Source: Paracoccaceae bacterium
GTDB taxonomy: Bacteria; Pseudomonadota; Alphaproteobacteria; Rhodobacterales; Rhodobacteraceae
Assembly (NCBI GenBank): GCA_013042605.1
Contig: JABDPT010000083.1
Coordinates: 1 to 32,364 of the forward strand
Direction of reading: 5' to 3'
Length of the DNA stretch: 32,364 bases
The notes beneath the pieces were generated by a model that saw nothing but the letters and a program-made list of their open reading frames with translations, was not told the origin of the DNA and ran no database searches. The translations under genes and the position numbers were made by a program. Positions 16,486 through 24,363 of the stretch are shown piece after piece (the first letter of the stretch is position 1; each line of letters opens with the position of its first letter).

Positions 16486-17430
16486 ATGCCAGCCCGGATC
16501 CTCATTTTGGGAGCTGGCCCTATCGGGACATCCTTTGCTGCCGTCTTCTCTGATGCAGGTGCATGCGTGACGCTTTGCGACCCGGACACGGCACGCTTGG
16601 AACACTCTCCGAAAGCCATCTCCGAACATAGGGACGCGATCGAGACCGCCAAGCTTTCAATGGATGGACCGCCATCCGAGGTCACGCTTATCTCTGACTT
16701 CGGCGATGTTGGCGAAGACTTGGATCTCGTCATCGAGTGTGGCCCCGAGGACGTTGAAACCAAACAGGGGATCTTCGCCGACCTTCACGCCCGGACAGCG
16801 TCTGATACGATCCTCGCAACCGCCTCATCCGCGATCACCATTTCGAAGATCATCCCTGATCCAGCGAAACAAGCTCGTTGCATTGTCGCACACCCCGTCA
16901 ACCCGCCATCGATCCTGCGCTTGATCGAACTATGCCCGGCCCCGGGCACAAACCCATCGACGACCGAACGTGCGTCCGAACTCTTCCGGAGCGCCGGCTT
17001 TTCTCCGGTGGTTCTCGGTCACGAAGTCGAAGGCTTTCTTCTCAACCGCCTTCAAAGTGCGGTGCTGCGAGAAGCCTATAGATTGGTAGACGAGGGTGCG
17101 GCAGACGTAGACGCTATCGACACCGTGATGCGGCTTGGGCTTGGTCCCCGTTGGGCATTGTCAGGTCCGTTTGAAACGGCCGAATTGAACACGATCGGTG
17201 GCATCAAAGGACATGCCGCGCGGATGGGACCGGCCTACAAGCGGATCGGAGAGGATCGCGGCGAGACCGTCGACTGGCACCCGGACCTGGTTGCACGTGT
17301 CGCCCGGGAACGCGACGCGCTTCGCGGCGACACGACCGTCGAGCAACGCCGCATTTGGCGTGCGCATGCGGTGGCCCGGCTGATCGCTGCGCGGGACGCG
17401 CTTGCAGGGGAGCCAAATGACGAAGAATGA
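16486..17430 (+). CDS. 3-hydroxyacyl-CoA dehydrogenase-like NAD-dependent dehydrogenase (lambda-crystallin / L-gulonate dehydrogenase type)
   Basis: A 314-residue NAD-dependent dehydrogenase. The Rossmann motif G-A-G-P-I-G is at residues 9-14; the catalytic histidine is H136 in A-H-P-V-N-P-P, followed by E148, and the G-F-L-L-N-R-L-Q segment begins the helical C-terminal domain. H-P-V-N-P-P is characteristic of the single-domain group that oxidises free hydroxy acids (L-gulonate, carnitine) rather than acyl-CoA. AGAGAGG precedes the ATG. It is first in an operon with the two flavoprotein subunits and overlaps the next gene by 14 bp. It may oxidise a hydroxylated acid produced here. Confidence 0.87.
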   Translation: MPARILILGAGPIGTSFAAVFSDAGACVTLCDPDTARLEHSPKAISEHRDAIETAKLSMDGPPSEVTLISDFGDVGEDLDLVIECGPEDVETKQGIFADLHARTASDTILATASSAITISKIIPDPAKQARCIVAHPVNPPSILRLIELCPAPGTNPSTTERASELFRSAGFSPVVLGHEVEGFLLNRLQSAVLREAYRLVDEGAADVDAIDTVMRLGLGPRWALSGPFETAELNTIGGIKGHAARMGPAYKRIGEDRGETVDWHPDLVARVARERDALRGDTTVEQRRIWRAHAVARLIAARDALAGEPNDEE

Positions 17431-19093
17431 CTTCACTTTCGAAGGGCGGAAGATCGCCTTTCGCGACGGTCTTACCCTGGCCGCGGCCTTGGAGGACACT
17501 GGCGAACGCCGCCTCAGGTACACCGCCAAGGATGGTCAACGCGGCATCTTCTGCGGCATGGGCGTTTGTCAGGACTGTCTGGTGACCGTCGACGGACATC
17601 CCAATCAGCGCGCCTGCATGATCCGTGCCAAGGCCGGGATGGAAGTTTGCCGCCAGACCGCCCTGCCCGCGCTTGAGACTGCGGCTCAGCCCTTAGAGAC
17701 CGCAACGCCGGAAGTTATCAGGGTGGACGTCGCCGTTGTCGGTGGCGGCGCCGCTGGTCTTTCTGCAGCCATCGCCGCCCGAGAAGCCGGTGCGTCGGTT
17801 GTGCTTCTGGACGAACGGAAGACGACGGGCGGGCAGTACTACAAGCAGACTGCAGGCGACATCGCAGCGCTTGACACGCAACAAGCAGAAGGCGCCGACC
17901 TGGTGCGAAGTGCCGCCGCGTCGGGGGCCCGCATCCTTTCGGGCACAGAAATCTGGGGCGCCTTTGATGGGCCGCTTCTTCTTGCGGAAACTGAGGGGAG
18001 CGCCGTTGTGGTCCGCCCCAAGGCACTTGTCGTCGCGACAGGTGCATACGAGCGCCCTGTGATGGTACCAGGATGGACTTTGCCCGGCGTCATGACGACT
18101 GGCGCCGCTCAGACGCTGTGGCGCAGTTACCGAACAACACCCGGCAAGCGCGTGCTCATTTGTGGCTCGGGGCCGCTTAATGCGCAGGTTGCAGTCGAGC
18201 TTGCCAAGGGTGGTTGCGAGATCGCCGCCATACTCGACACAGCCCCCCACCCCGGTCAGCGGCTTGGCGAAGCCGCGGCCATGGCGCTTGCCGATCCAAA
18301 GCTGAGCGCCAAGGGTGCAATGCTCATCGCCGCGCTGAGGCGCCGTGGTATTCCCGTTCGCCACAAGACCAGGTTGCTGCGCGTAGACCAAGACGCTGAA
18401 CGGCTGCGCGCGGTTTTTGAGGATGCGAGAGGACGGGAAACTGCCGAAACCGTCGACGCGGTCTGTATGAACGATGGCTTTCAGCCACAGAACGAGATCC
18501 TGCGCCTCTTGGGTGCAGAAATGACCTATGACACCCGCTACGGCCATCTGCGCTGCACCCGTGACAGAGCGATGGCAACAACCGTTCCGAGGCTCTTTGC
18601 GGCGGGAGATTGCGCGGGGCTCGGAGGCGCGCCCGCGGCACGCATCGAGGGCACGATCGCCGGACGTGCTGCGGCCGCATTCAGCCAGAACCGACAGACG
18701 GTCGACGCGACAGCCGCAGAGAACCTTGCCCTGGCGCGCCATCGCCGCTTTCAGGACCATCTCTGGCGCGTTTATGATCCCGGCCCTCAGGACATCGACG
18801 ACATTGCGCCCGGGACGATGATTTGCCGCTGCGAGGAAATCACCCTTGCCGAAGCGGAAGACGCACTCAATGCAGAGACTGGTCATCTCGGCACGCTGAA
18901 GCGCGCCTCGCGGATAGGAATGGGTCGCTGCCAGGGAAGATATTGCGGCCCCGTCGCGGCGCGGCTCGTTGCGCGCCGCACCGGGCGACCGATTGAGGAT
19001 TTCAGCTTCTTCGCCCCCCGCATTCCCATAAAACCAGTCGCCATTTCAGTGATCCTTGCAGTCGAGGAGGTGTTGGGTGGCGACGAAGACTGA
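17417..19093 (+). CDS. FAD/iron-sulfur oxidoreductase with fused HcnA-like, FAD/NAD and BFD-like domains (opine / D-hydroxyproline dehydrogenase alpha-gamma type)
   Basis: A 558-residue fusion. Residues 40-70 hold a ferredoxin-like [2Fe-2S] site, C46-x4-C51-x2-C54-x12-C67, as in HcnA or the small gamma subunit. A FAD-binding Rossmann motif (V-V-G-G-G-A-A-G) lies near 107-114 and a second nucleotide motif (G-S-G-P-L-N) near 250. The C-terminus has a BFD-like cluster, C470-x-C472 and C505-x4-C510. In opine oxidase, cyanide synthase and D-hydroxyproline dehydrogenase these parts carry electrons from the DadA-like beta subunit to the respiratory chain, and the beta gene follows at once. ATG 17417 is preceded by GGGGAG. 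The overlaps (14 and 17 bp) support coupled translation. The exact amine substrate is unknown. Confidence 0.9.
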   Translation: MTKNDFTFEGRKIAFRDGLTLAAALEDTGERRLRYTAKDGQRGIFCGMGVCQDCLVTVDGHPNQRACMIRAKAGMEVCRQTALPALETAAQPLETATPEVIRVDVAVVGGGAAGLSAAIAAREAGASVVLLDERKTTGGQYYKQTAGDIAALDTQQAEGADLVRSAAASGARILSGTEIWGAFDGPLLLAETEGSAVVVRPKALVVATGAYERPVMVPGWTLPGVMTTGAAQTLWRSYRTTPGKRVLICGSGPLNAQVAVELAKGGCEIAAILDTAPHPGQRLGEAAAMALADPKLSAKGAMLIAALRRRGIPVRHKTRLLRVDQDAERLRAVFEDARGRETAETVDAVCMNDGFQPQNEILRLLGAEMTYDTRYGHLRCTRDRAMATTVPRLFAAGDCAGLGGAPAARIEGTIAGRAAAAFSQNRQTVDATAAENLALARHRRFQDHLWRVYDPGPQDIDDIAPGTMICRCEEITLAEAEDALNAETGHLGTLKRASRIGMGRCQGRYCGPVAARLVARRTGRPIEDFSFFAPRIPIKPVAISVILAVEEVLGGDED

Positions 19094-20207
19094 CGTCCTC
19101 GTCGTAGGAGGCGGCATCGTCGGACAAGTTGCGGCGATAGAGATCGCATCCAGCGGTGCCAGCACCATAGTAGTGGACGCAGGCCGGGACTCTGGTTCGA
19201 CGGCAAATGCAGGCAGTCTTCACGTGCAGATGCAAAGCCGTTTCATGCGGCTCTACCCCGACCAAGTTCCGGCGCTTGAGGCATCGCTGCCGCTCTACTG
19301 CGCCGCCGTTCGGGAATGGGACCACCTCGATAAGAAATACGGCCCCTTCGGCATGGTGCGCAATGGCGGGCTCATGCTCGCGGAAACTGTCGACCAGATG
19401 GAGTTCCTCAAGGCAAAGGCAGAGCGCGAACATCGCGCGAACGTTGACGTTGAGATCCTGGACCGGGACGCGCTTGACGAAATCGCCCCCTGGCTTGGCC
19501 CGCAGATCATCGGCGCGGAGCTGTGCCGCAATGAAGGCAAACTCGATCCCCTTGCAGCCAACCTGCGCCTTCGGGAAGAAGCAAGCCGTCTCGGCGTGCA
19601 GTTTGCGCAAGATCAGATCACGTCAATCGACGAACGGAATGGAATGGCGGTCGCCGTCGGGTCGACCGATACGTGGCACGCCGATCGCATCGTCCTTGCG
19701 GCAGCCTGGGGCACAGGATCGCTGCTGAGCGACCTTGGACTTGCCATGCCCACCAAGCCGGAACCGCTGCACATGAACATCACCGAACCCTGCGCCGCGC
19801 ATATAGGGCATCTCGTTCAGCACGCCGATCGGTCAATCACGTTGAAGCAGCTCTCGGGGGGACAGGTCGTCATCGGCGGTGGCTGGCCAGCGGATGACCG
19901 CAGAATGGCTCGGGTGCCCGGCGTTCGCTGCACGTCGTTGGTCGGCAACGTCGCACTGGCCGCGCGACTTGTCCCTTCCATCGGAAAGGTTCGGGTTCTG
20001 CGCACCTGGGCTGGCATCAATACGACGATCGACGGCGCGTCGACCGTGGGTCCTGTTCCGAATGCCAAGCGCATCATCGTCGCTGTGCCGGGGGATGCGG
20101 GGTATACGCTGGGACCGCTCGTGGCGAAGATGGCCGCGAGCTTCGTGACCGGAAGCGATCAGCCATTTGACGCCGGTGCTTTCTCGCCTGCACGATTTGC
20201 CTTTTAG
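19077..20207 (+). CDS. FAD-dependent amine oxidoreductase, DadA/opine oxidase subunit B-like (beta subunit)
   Basis: A 376-residue DAO-family flavoprotein that should hold the substrate site and form a complex with the preceding multi-cluster subunit. V-L-V-V-G-G-G-I-V-G is near the N-terminus and S-T-A-N-A-G-S-L-H-V-Q-M-Q follows at the FAD site. The start is GTG at 19077: GAGGAGG ends 6 nt upstream and the family-like sequence begins right after; it overlaps the previous gene by 17 bp. Its last 4 bp overlap the convergent IclR gene. Comparable pairs oxidise opines, cis-4-hydroxy-D-proline or glycine (HcnC). It resembles the protein at 10675-11814. Confidence 0.9.
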   Translation: MATKTDVLVVGGGIVGQVAAIEIASSGASTIVVDAGRDSGSTANAGSLHVQMQSRFMRLYPDQVPALEASLPLYCAAVREWDHLDKKYGPFGMVRNGGLMLAETVDQMEFLKAKAEREHRANVDVEILDRDALDEIAPWLGPQIIGAELCRNEGKLDPLAANLRLREEASRLGVQFAQDQITSIDERNGMAVAVGSTDTWHADRIVLAAAWGTGSLLSDLGLAMPTKPEPLHMNITEPCAAHIGHLVQHADRSITLKQLSGGQVVIGGGWPADDRRMARVPGVRCTSLVGNVALAARLVPSIGKVRVLRTWAGINTTIDGASTVGPVPNAKRIIVAVPGDAGYTLGPLVAKMAASFVTGSDQPFDAGAFSPARFAF

Positions 20208-21082
20208 TGGCCTGCTTTCAGAGATGCGCCAATGTTCTCACTGGTCGCCAGAAGTTTCGGAAGAATTTCATCGACCATCTGCTGCGGCGTCATGCGAATG
20301 GTGGGAACACCGACGTTTATCGCGCCCACGATGCCGCCAGATGAATTCCGAACAGGTACGGCAATCGACATTAGCCCGATTTCGAGTTCCTGATCGACCA
20401 AGGACCAACCCTGCTGCCGCACCTTTTTCAGAACGTTCCGAAAGTCCGATTTCCGCGTTACGGTCTTCTCGGTCATCTTCTTGAGGTCGATGTTCTCTAA
20501 GATGGTATCCCAATCCTCTTCCGGCGTCATGGCGAGCAGCACCCGTCCGTTCGCCGTACAATGCGCGGGAAAGCGTGAGCCGACCGAGATACCGACCGAG
20601 ATCACGCGATGATACTGGGTGCCAGCGACATACACGACTTCGAAACGTTCGAGTATCGCGGCCGAGACGCTTTCGCGCACTTCTTCCGACAGCTGCGCGA
20701 TGAACGGACGTGCGATGTCCCACACGCCCTTGGACGACAGAACGGAATAGCCCAGCTCCAGCACCTGCGGTGTCAAATCAAAGAGTTTGCCATCGGTCAG
20801 CGCGTAACCTTCATGAACGAGGGTCAAAAGGATGCGGCGCGCACCGGCGCGCGTGTTCCCCGTTTCAGAGGCAACTTGACTGACTGTCATCTTGCGGCCG
20901 GTCCTGTTGAAGGCGCGCAAAACCTCCAGTCCCCGCGCCAGGGAGTTGACGTAATCGCGTGGATTGACCGAAGCGCCGTCCTGACTGTCATCGACGGACT
21001 CGCCGGTCGTCAATTCGGACGACGACGACTTGCGGCCTTGCTTGCCCTTCGATGCTGAGGGGGAGCCTGCATCTTTCACCAT
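20204..21082 (-). CDS. IclR-family transcriptional regulator (PcaR/PobR-like)
   Basis: A 292-residue DNA-binding regulator. A Ser/Lys-rich, probably disordered tail covers residues 1-40. The winged helix follows (about 44-105): Y-V-N-S-L-A-R-G-L-E-V-L-R-A-F, then recognition region N-T-R-A-G-A-R-R-I-L-L-T-L. The rest is the effector-binding IclR domain, with A-H-C-T-A-N-G-R-V-L-L-A and A-I-N-V-G-V-P. The Y-V-x-S-L-x-R-G-L-x-V-L opening is typical of the PcaR/PobR group, whose operators have GTTCG-N5-CGCAC arms, the same pattern found six times in this window. It is the only regulator gene here and lies between two of the units it would control. The effector is unknown. The tail makes it longer than most members; a later start is possible. 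Confidence 0.92.
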   Translation of the reverse strand: MVKDAGSPSASKGKQGRKSSSSELTTGESVDDSQDGASVNPRDYVNSLARGLEVLRAFNRTGRKMTVSQVASETGNTRAGARRILLTLVHEGYALTDGKLFDLTPQVLELGYSVLSSKGVWDIARPFIAQLSEEVRESVSAAILERFEVVYVAGTQYHRVISVGISVGSRFPAHCTANGRVLLAMTPEEDWDTILENIDLKKMTEKTVTRKSDFRNVLKKVRQQGWSLVDQELEIGLMSIAVPVRNSSGGIVGAINVGVPTIRMTPQQMVDEILPKLLATSENIGASLKAGH

Positions 21083-21174
21083 TGTCCCGATCCCGCTGTT
21101 AGCTGCCTCCGTCTGATAAGGCGCTTAGCCCGTCTCCACCAGATGCTTCTCAGTGAGTTCCCGCAAATCTCTTC

Positions 21175-21204
21175 TTGCAAGACGCGTCTTAGGAGGTGTT
21201 ATAT
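21175..21204 (+). promoter_or_regulatory. Candidate promoter of the CUT1 transporter operon
   Basis: TTGCAA (21175-21180) as -35 and TTATAT (21199-21204) as -10 are 18 bp apart. Operator F starts at the next base, so a bound regulator would cover the transcription start. This is a pattern match by eye; the start site is not known. Confidence 0.45.
21179..21190. repeat. Perfect 12-bp palindrome in the promoter spacer
   Basis: AAGACGCGTCTT is identical to its reverse complement and lies between the proposed -35 and -10 elements. It differs from the IclR-type arms, so it could be the site of another regulator, or chance. Confidence 0.4.
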
Positions 21205-21228
21205 CGTACAAGAGTTCGCTATGTGAAC
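21205..21228. promoter_or_regulatory. Candidate IclR-type operator F (three half-sites)
   Basis: CGTAC (21205-21209), N4, GTTCG (21214-21218), N5, TGAAC (21224-21228). The outer CGTAC and all spacings equal those of site E. It ends 22 bp before the binding-protein start and directly follows a plausible -10 element, consistent with repression of, or activation at, the large plus-strand operon. The regulator gene starts about 120 bp away in the opposite direction. Confidence 0.7.
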
Positions 21229-21250
21229 TTTAATTTGCAGGGAGAAAGAA

Positions 21251-22570
21251 ATGACGACGATGCTTACCGGACGGCGTAATGTGCTTAAGGGTCTTGCAGC
21301 CACAACTGCGATGACTGCGCTGCCTCGCGCGGCGCGCGCTCAGGAGACAACTCTGCGTTGGTGGTCGCCGCAATCCGCGCCCCTGCAGGTTGCCGCTTAC
21401 CAAACACAGATTGCGAATTTCGAAGCTGCCAATCCCGGCGTCAAAGTGGTGTTCGAGACGACATCTGACGAAGGCTATGCGCCACAGCTCGCAGCCGCCT
21501 TCTCATCCGGCGAGGTGCCGGACATCGTTACTCACCTGCCGTCCTTTGCAATTCAGTCCTATTATGCGAACGGGCTCGTCGAACCCTTCAATGACGTGAT
21601 CGACATGATCGGTGCCGACGATTTCTTCGAAGGTGCAAACGACGTCTTCCGCGCCGCCGACGGCAATTATTGCGGCACTGGCATTGGCAACTCGGCGGCC
21701 AACATGCTGTGGCTTCGCAAGGACCTGATGGAAGAAGCAGGCATCGATGCTGCGCCGACAACATGGGATGAGCTGCGTGCTGCGGCGCAGGCGATGCAGA
21801 AGAACGGCATATTCGGCGCTCCCTTGCCCTATGGCGCGAACTCGATGACGACCCTGATCTTCGCGGGCGTCATTCACCAAGCGGGTGGTCAGATCTTCGA
21901 CACCGACCTCAGCGTCGCTCTCGACACACAAGAAACCCGCGATGCGCTGGAATGGTACGGCGCGATGCGTGAAGTTTGCCCTCCTGGCGCCACCAACTAT
22001 TCCTGGGGTGAGGCGATCACGGCCTTTGTCTCAGGGGCCACGGCCACCGGCATCTACACTGGTCGAGTTCTCGGTAACGTCAATGCACAGAACCCATCGA
22101 TTGCAGACAGCGTCACCTGTGTCCGCTACCCAACGAAATCCACGGCCATCGCGCCTTGGACATTCAACGACTTCCCGTCGGTCTTCATCCCGGCACAGTC
22201 GAACAACATCGAGATGGCAAAGAAGTTCGCCGCCTCACTGTTCGATCCGGAAGGGTACATCCAGCAGCTTCACGCGGCCCCGGGCCATGTACTCCCGGTT
22301 CTGAAGTCGATCAACGACAATCCGGACTATCAGAACAACGAGATCATCCAGAAGTACCCGGCCGAGGTCGAGCTCATGTCCGAGGCCGCGGCAGGTGGTT
22401 TCAACCTCGGGTACGAGTCCGCCAACCATCCGTCCAACGAAAAGGCGGGCGAGGTCGTCGGTTCTGGCGTCATCGCCGAAATGGTCCAGCGCGTCATCCT
22501 CAACGGTGACAATGTCGACGAAGTGATCGGCGACACGGCGAAAGCCATTGAAGATATCATGAAAGGCTAA
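21251..22570 (+). CDS. ABC transporter substrate-binding protein, family 1 (CUT1-type), Tat-exported
   Basis: A 439-residue periplasmic binding protein. The signal has a twin-arginine motif G-R-R-N-V-L-K at residues 7-13, a hydrophobic stretch and a probable cleavage after A-R-A (about residue 30), so it is likely exported folded by Tat. The mature start T-L-R-W-W-S-P-Q is typical of extracellular solute-binding family 1. CUT1 systems usually carry oligosaccharides or glycerol phosphates, but the operon's amino-acid-type enzymes suggest another ligand. AGGGAGAAAGAA precedes the ATG. It heads the operon that runs to the window end. Confidence 0.92.
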   Translation: MTTMLTGRRNVLKGLAATTAMTALPRAARAQETTLRWWSPQSAPLQVAAYQTQIANFEAANPGVKVVFETTSDEGYAPQLAAAFSSGEVPDIVTHLPSFAIQSYYANGLVEPFNDVIDMIGADDFFEGANDVFRAADGNYCGTGIGNSAANMLWLRKDLMEEAGIDAAPTTWDELRAAAQAMQKNGIFGAPLPYGANSMTTLIFAGVIHQAGGQIFDTDLSVALDTQETRDALEWYGAMREVCPPGATNYSWGEAITAFVSGATATGIYTGRVLGNVNAQNPSIADSVTCVRYPTKSTAIAPWTFNDFPSVFIPAQSNNIEMAKKFAASLFDPEGYIQQLHAAPGHVLPVLKSINDNPDYQNNEIIQKYPAEVELMSEAAAGGFNLGYESANHPSNEKAGEVVGSGVIAEMVQRVILNGDNVDEVIGDTAKAIEDIMKG

Positions 22571-22597
22571 TCTCCCGGCTCAATTGGTATCATTTCC

Positions 22598-22620
22598 GGG
22601 GCCGCGCGCGGCGCGGCTCC
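22598..22620. repeat. Strong GC hairpin after the binding-protein gene
   Basis: GGGGCCGCGC (22598-22607) can pair with GCGCGGCTCC (22611-22620), including one G-T wobble, around a 3-nt loop. No T-run follows. It is in the 71-bp gap between binding protein and first permease, as at 5051-5069 in the other transporter, and probably sets their expression ratio. Confidence 0.6.
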
Positions 22621-22641
22621 GACAACCGAACGAAAGACCTC

Positions 22642-23541
22642 ATGGCAACACGGCCAAAAACGCTGCTCGAGCGGCACTACGCGCTTCTCGGCCTTGCGCT
22701 CATCGCGCCGACGGTGCTCGTGTTTTGCGCGGTCATCGTTTACCCACTGATTTCAGCAATTTATCTGTCACTCTTCTCGATCTTCACGCCAACGCTCGAG
22801 GGCGAATGGGTGGGATTGGCCAACTATCGTGAACTGCTCACGAGCGGAGATTTCTGGTCTGCGCTGCGGGTCAACCTCATCTGGACTATCGGAACGCTGA
22901 CGCTTCAGATCGTGGCAGGCGTCGGCATGGCGCTGATCCTGCATCAGAACATCTGGTTCCGAAGCCTTGCCCGTTCGCTGATCCTCTTTCCGTACTTCGT
23001 GTCGACGGTGGTCGCAGTACTTGTCTGGAAATGGCTATTTAACGACCTTTACGGCATTCTCAACCACCTGATGATGACAGCTGGCATCATCGATTGGCCG
23101 ATTGACTACCTCGGCATGATGCCGAACGCGCTCATCTCCGTGATCCTCGTCGGCGCGTGGAAGTATTTTCCCTTCGTGGTGATCGCCGTCCTCGCACGGC
23201 TGCAAACGATCCCGGATGCTCTCTACGAAGCGGCCCGCATCGATGGTGCGGGGCCCGTCGCAAGGTTCTTCGACGTAACGCTGCCCCAGCTACGGGATGT
23301 GCTTGTCGTTATCATCATGTTGCGCGCAATCTGGGACTTCAAGGAGTTCGACTTGATCTTCCTCCTGACCGGTGGTGGTCCTGTGAACTCGACCGAGACG
23401 CTTCCACTGCTCGTCTACAAAGAAGCCTTTGCCCTGAACCAGATGGGCATGGCATCGGCCTATGCCGTCGTGATGATGCTGATCATGCTGGTTTTCATGA
23501 TCCTCTACGTCCGTCGCACGCGGTCGGTGGATGGCGCATGA
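22642..23541 (+). CDS. CUT1-type ABC transporter permease 1 (MalF/UgpA-like)
   Basis: A 299-residue inner-membrane permease. A hydrophobic helix lies near residues 13-40 (A-L-L-G-L-A-L-I-A-P-T-V-L-V-F), with further helices after it, and the coupling loop E-A-A-R-I-D-G-A-G-P is the family EAA motif that docks on the ATPase. The stop overlaps the ATG of permease 2 (ATGA). It would form the heterodimeric channel with that protein. Confidence 0.93.
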   Translation: MATRPKTLLERHYALLGLALIAPTVLVFCAVIVYPLISAIYLSLFSIFTPTLEGEWVGLANYRELLTSGDFWSALRVNLIWTIGTLTLQIVAGVGMALILHQNIWFRSLARSLILFPYFVSTVVAVLVWKWLFNDLYGILNHLMMTAGIIDWPIDYLGMMPNALISVILVGAWKYFPFVVIAVLARLQTIPDALYEAARIDGAGPVARFFDVTLPQLRDVLVVIIMLRAIWDFKEFDLIFLLTGGGPVNSTETLPLLVYKEAFALNQMGMASAYAVVMMLIMLVFMILYVRRTRSVDGA

Positions 23542-24359
23542 TCCGGAAAATCGCCTTCAACCTCTTTGCTTGGGCGCTTGTCCTTGCCGTCGCCTTCCCG
23601 CTGTTCTGGATGCTGGTCACGTCGGTCAAACCCCAGTTCGAGCTCTTTCGCCGCCCACCTACCATTCTTCCGGAGACGTGGACTTTCGAGCACTACATCG
23701 GCCTGCTGAAAGAAACAAACTTTCTCAACTACTTCTGGAACTCGATCATCCTGTCCACGACGACAACGCTCATCGTCGTCGCGATTGCCACGATCGGAGC
23801 CTATAGCCTGGTTCGCTTCAAGTATCGCGGGCGCGAAACGCTCGCGTTCCTCGTTCTGTTTACGTACCTTTTGCCGTCGGTCGTACTGATCCTGCCGCTC
23901 TATCTCATGCTTGTTCAGCTGGGCCTCTCAAATACGATCACGTCACTCGTTATCGCCTATACGACCTTTGCGCTGCCCTATGCGCTCTGGCTCCTGCGGT
24001 CTTTCATGGCGGGCATTCCCGAAGACCTTGAGAGTGCGGCCCTCGTCGACGGTGCCACACGGTTGGGAGCCTTCCGTGACGTGATCCTGCCGCAGCTCCT
24101 TCCCGGTATCATCTCGACCGCGCTCTTCACATTCATCCTTTCGTGGAACGAATACCTTTTCGCTCTGGTTCTCGTGAACTCGGATGAGGCGCGGCCGCTG
24201 ACAACAGGCGTGATGAACATGCTGGTGTCATCCTTCAATATCGAGTGGTCGCTCTTGATGGCTGCCTCTGTGATGATGAGTGTCCCCCTCATTATCGTCT
24301 TCGCATTCCTGCAAAGCTATCTGACCCGCGGCTTCGGCGCTGGCGGAGTAAAGGGCTAA
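23538..24359 (+). CDS. CUT1-type ABC transporter permease 2 (MalG/UgpE-like)
   Basis: A 273-residue permease. It has an N-terminal helix (L-F-A-W-A-L-V-L-A-V-A-F-P-L-F-W-M-L), the short periplasmic segment usual for MalG-type proteins, and the EAA-type loop E-S-A-A-L-V-D-G-A. It overlaps permease 1 by 4 bp and ends 4 bp before the ATPase start, so the three transport genes are tightly coupled. Confidence 0.93.
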   Translation: MIRKIAFNLFAWALVLAVAFPLFWMLVTSVKPQFELFRRPPTILPETWTFEHYIGLLKETNFLNYFWNSIILSTTTTLIVVAIATIGAYSLVRFKYRGRETLAFLVLFTYLLPSVVLILPLYLMLVQLGLSNTITSLVIAYTTFALPYALWLLRSFMAGIPEDLESAALVDGATRLGAFRDVILPQLLPGIISTALFTFILSWNEYLFALVLVNSDEARPLTTGVMNMLVSSFNIEWSLLMAASVMMSVPLIIVFAFLQSYLTRGFGAGGVKG

Positions 24360-24363
24360 TCCG

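Noticed and set aside
16407-16763. Extension of the SDR at 15651-16406 towards an upstream start
   Set aside because: It would run through operator E and antisense to the dehydrogenase gene; ATG 16406 has a good ribosome site.
17693-18886. Long minus-strand frame (about 397 codons) inside the iron-sulfur flavoprotein gene
   Set aside because: Antisense to a protein with all cofactor motifs; the translation is Arg/Cys-rich and shows no domain.
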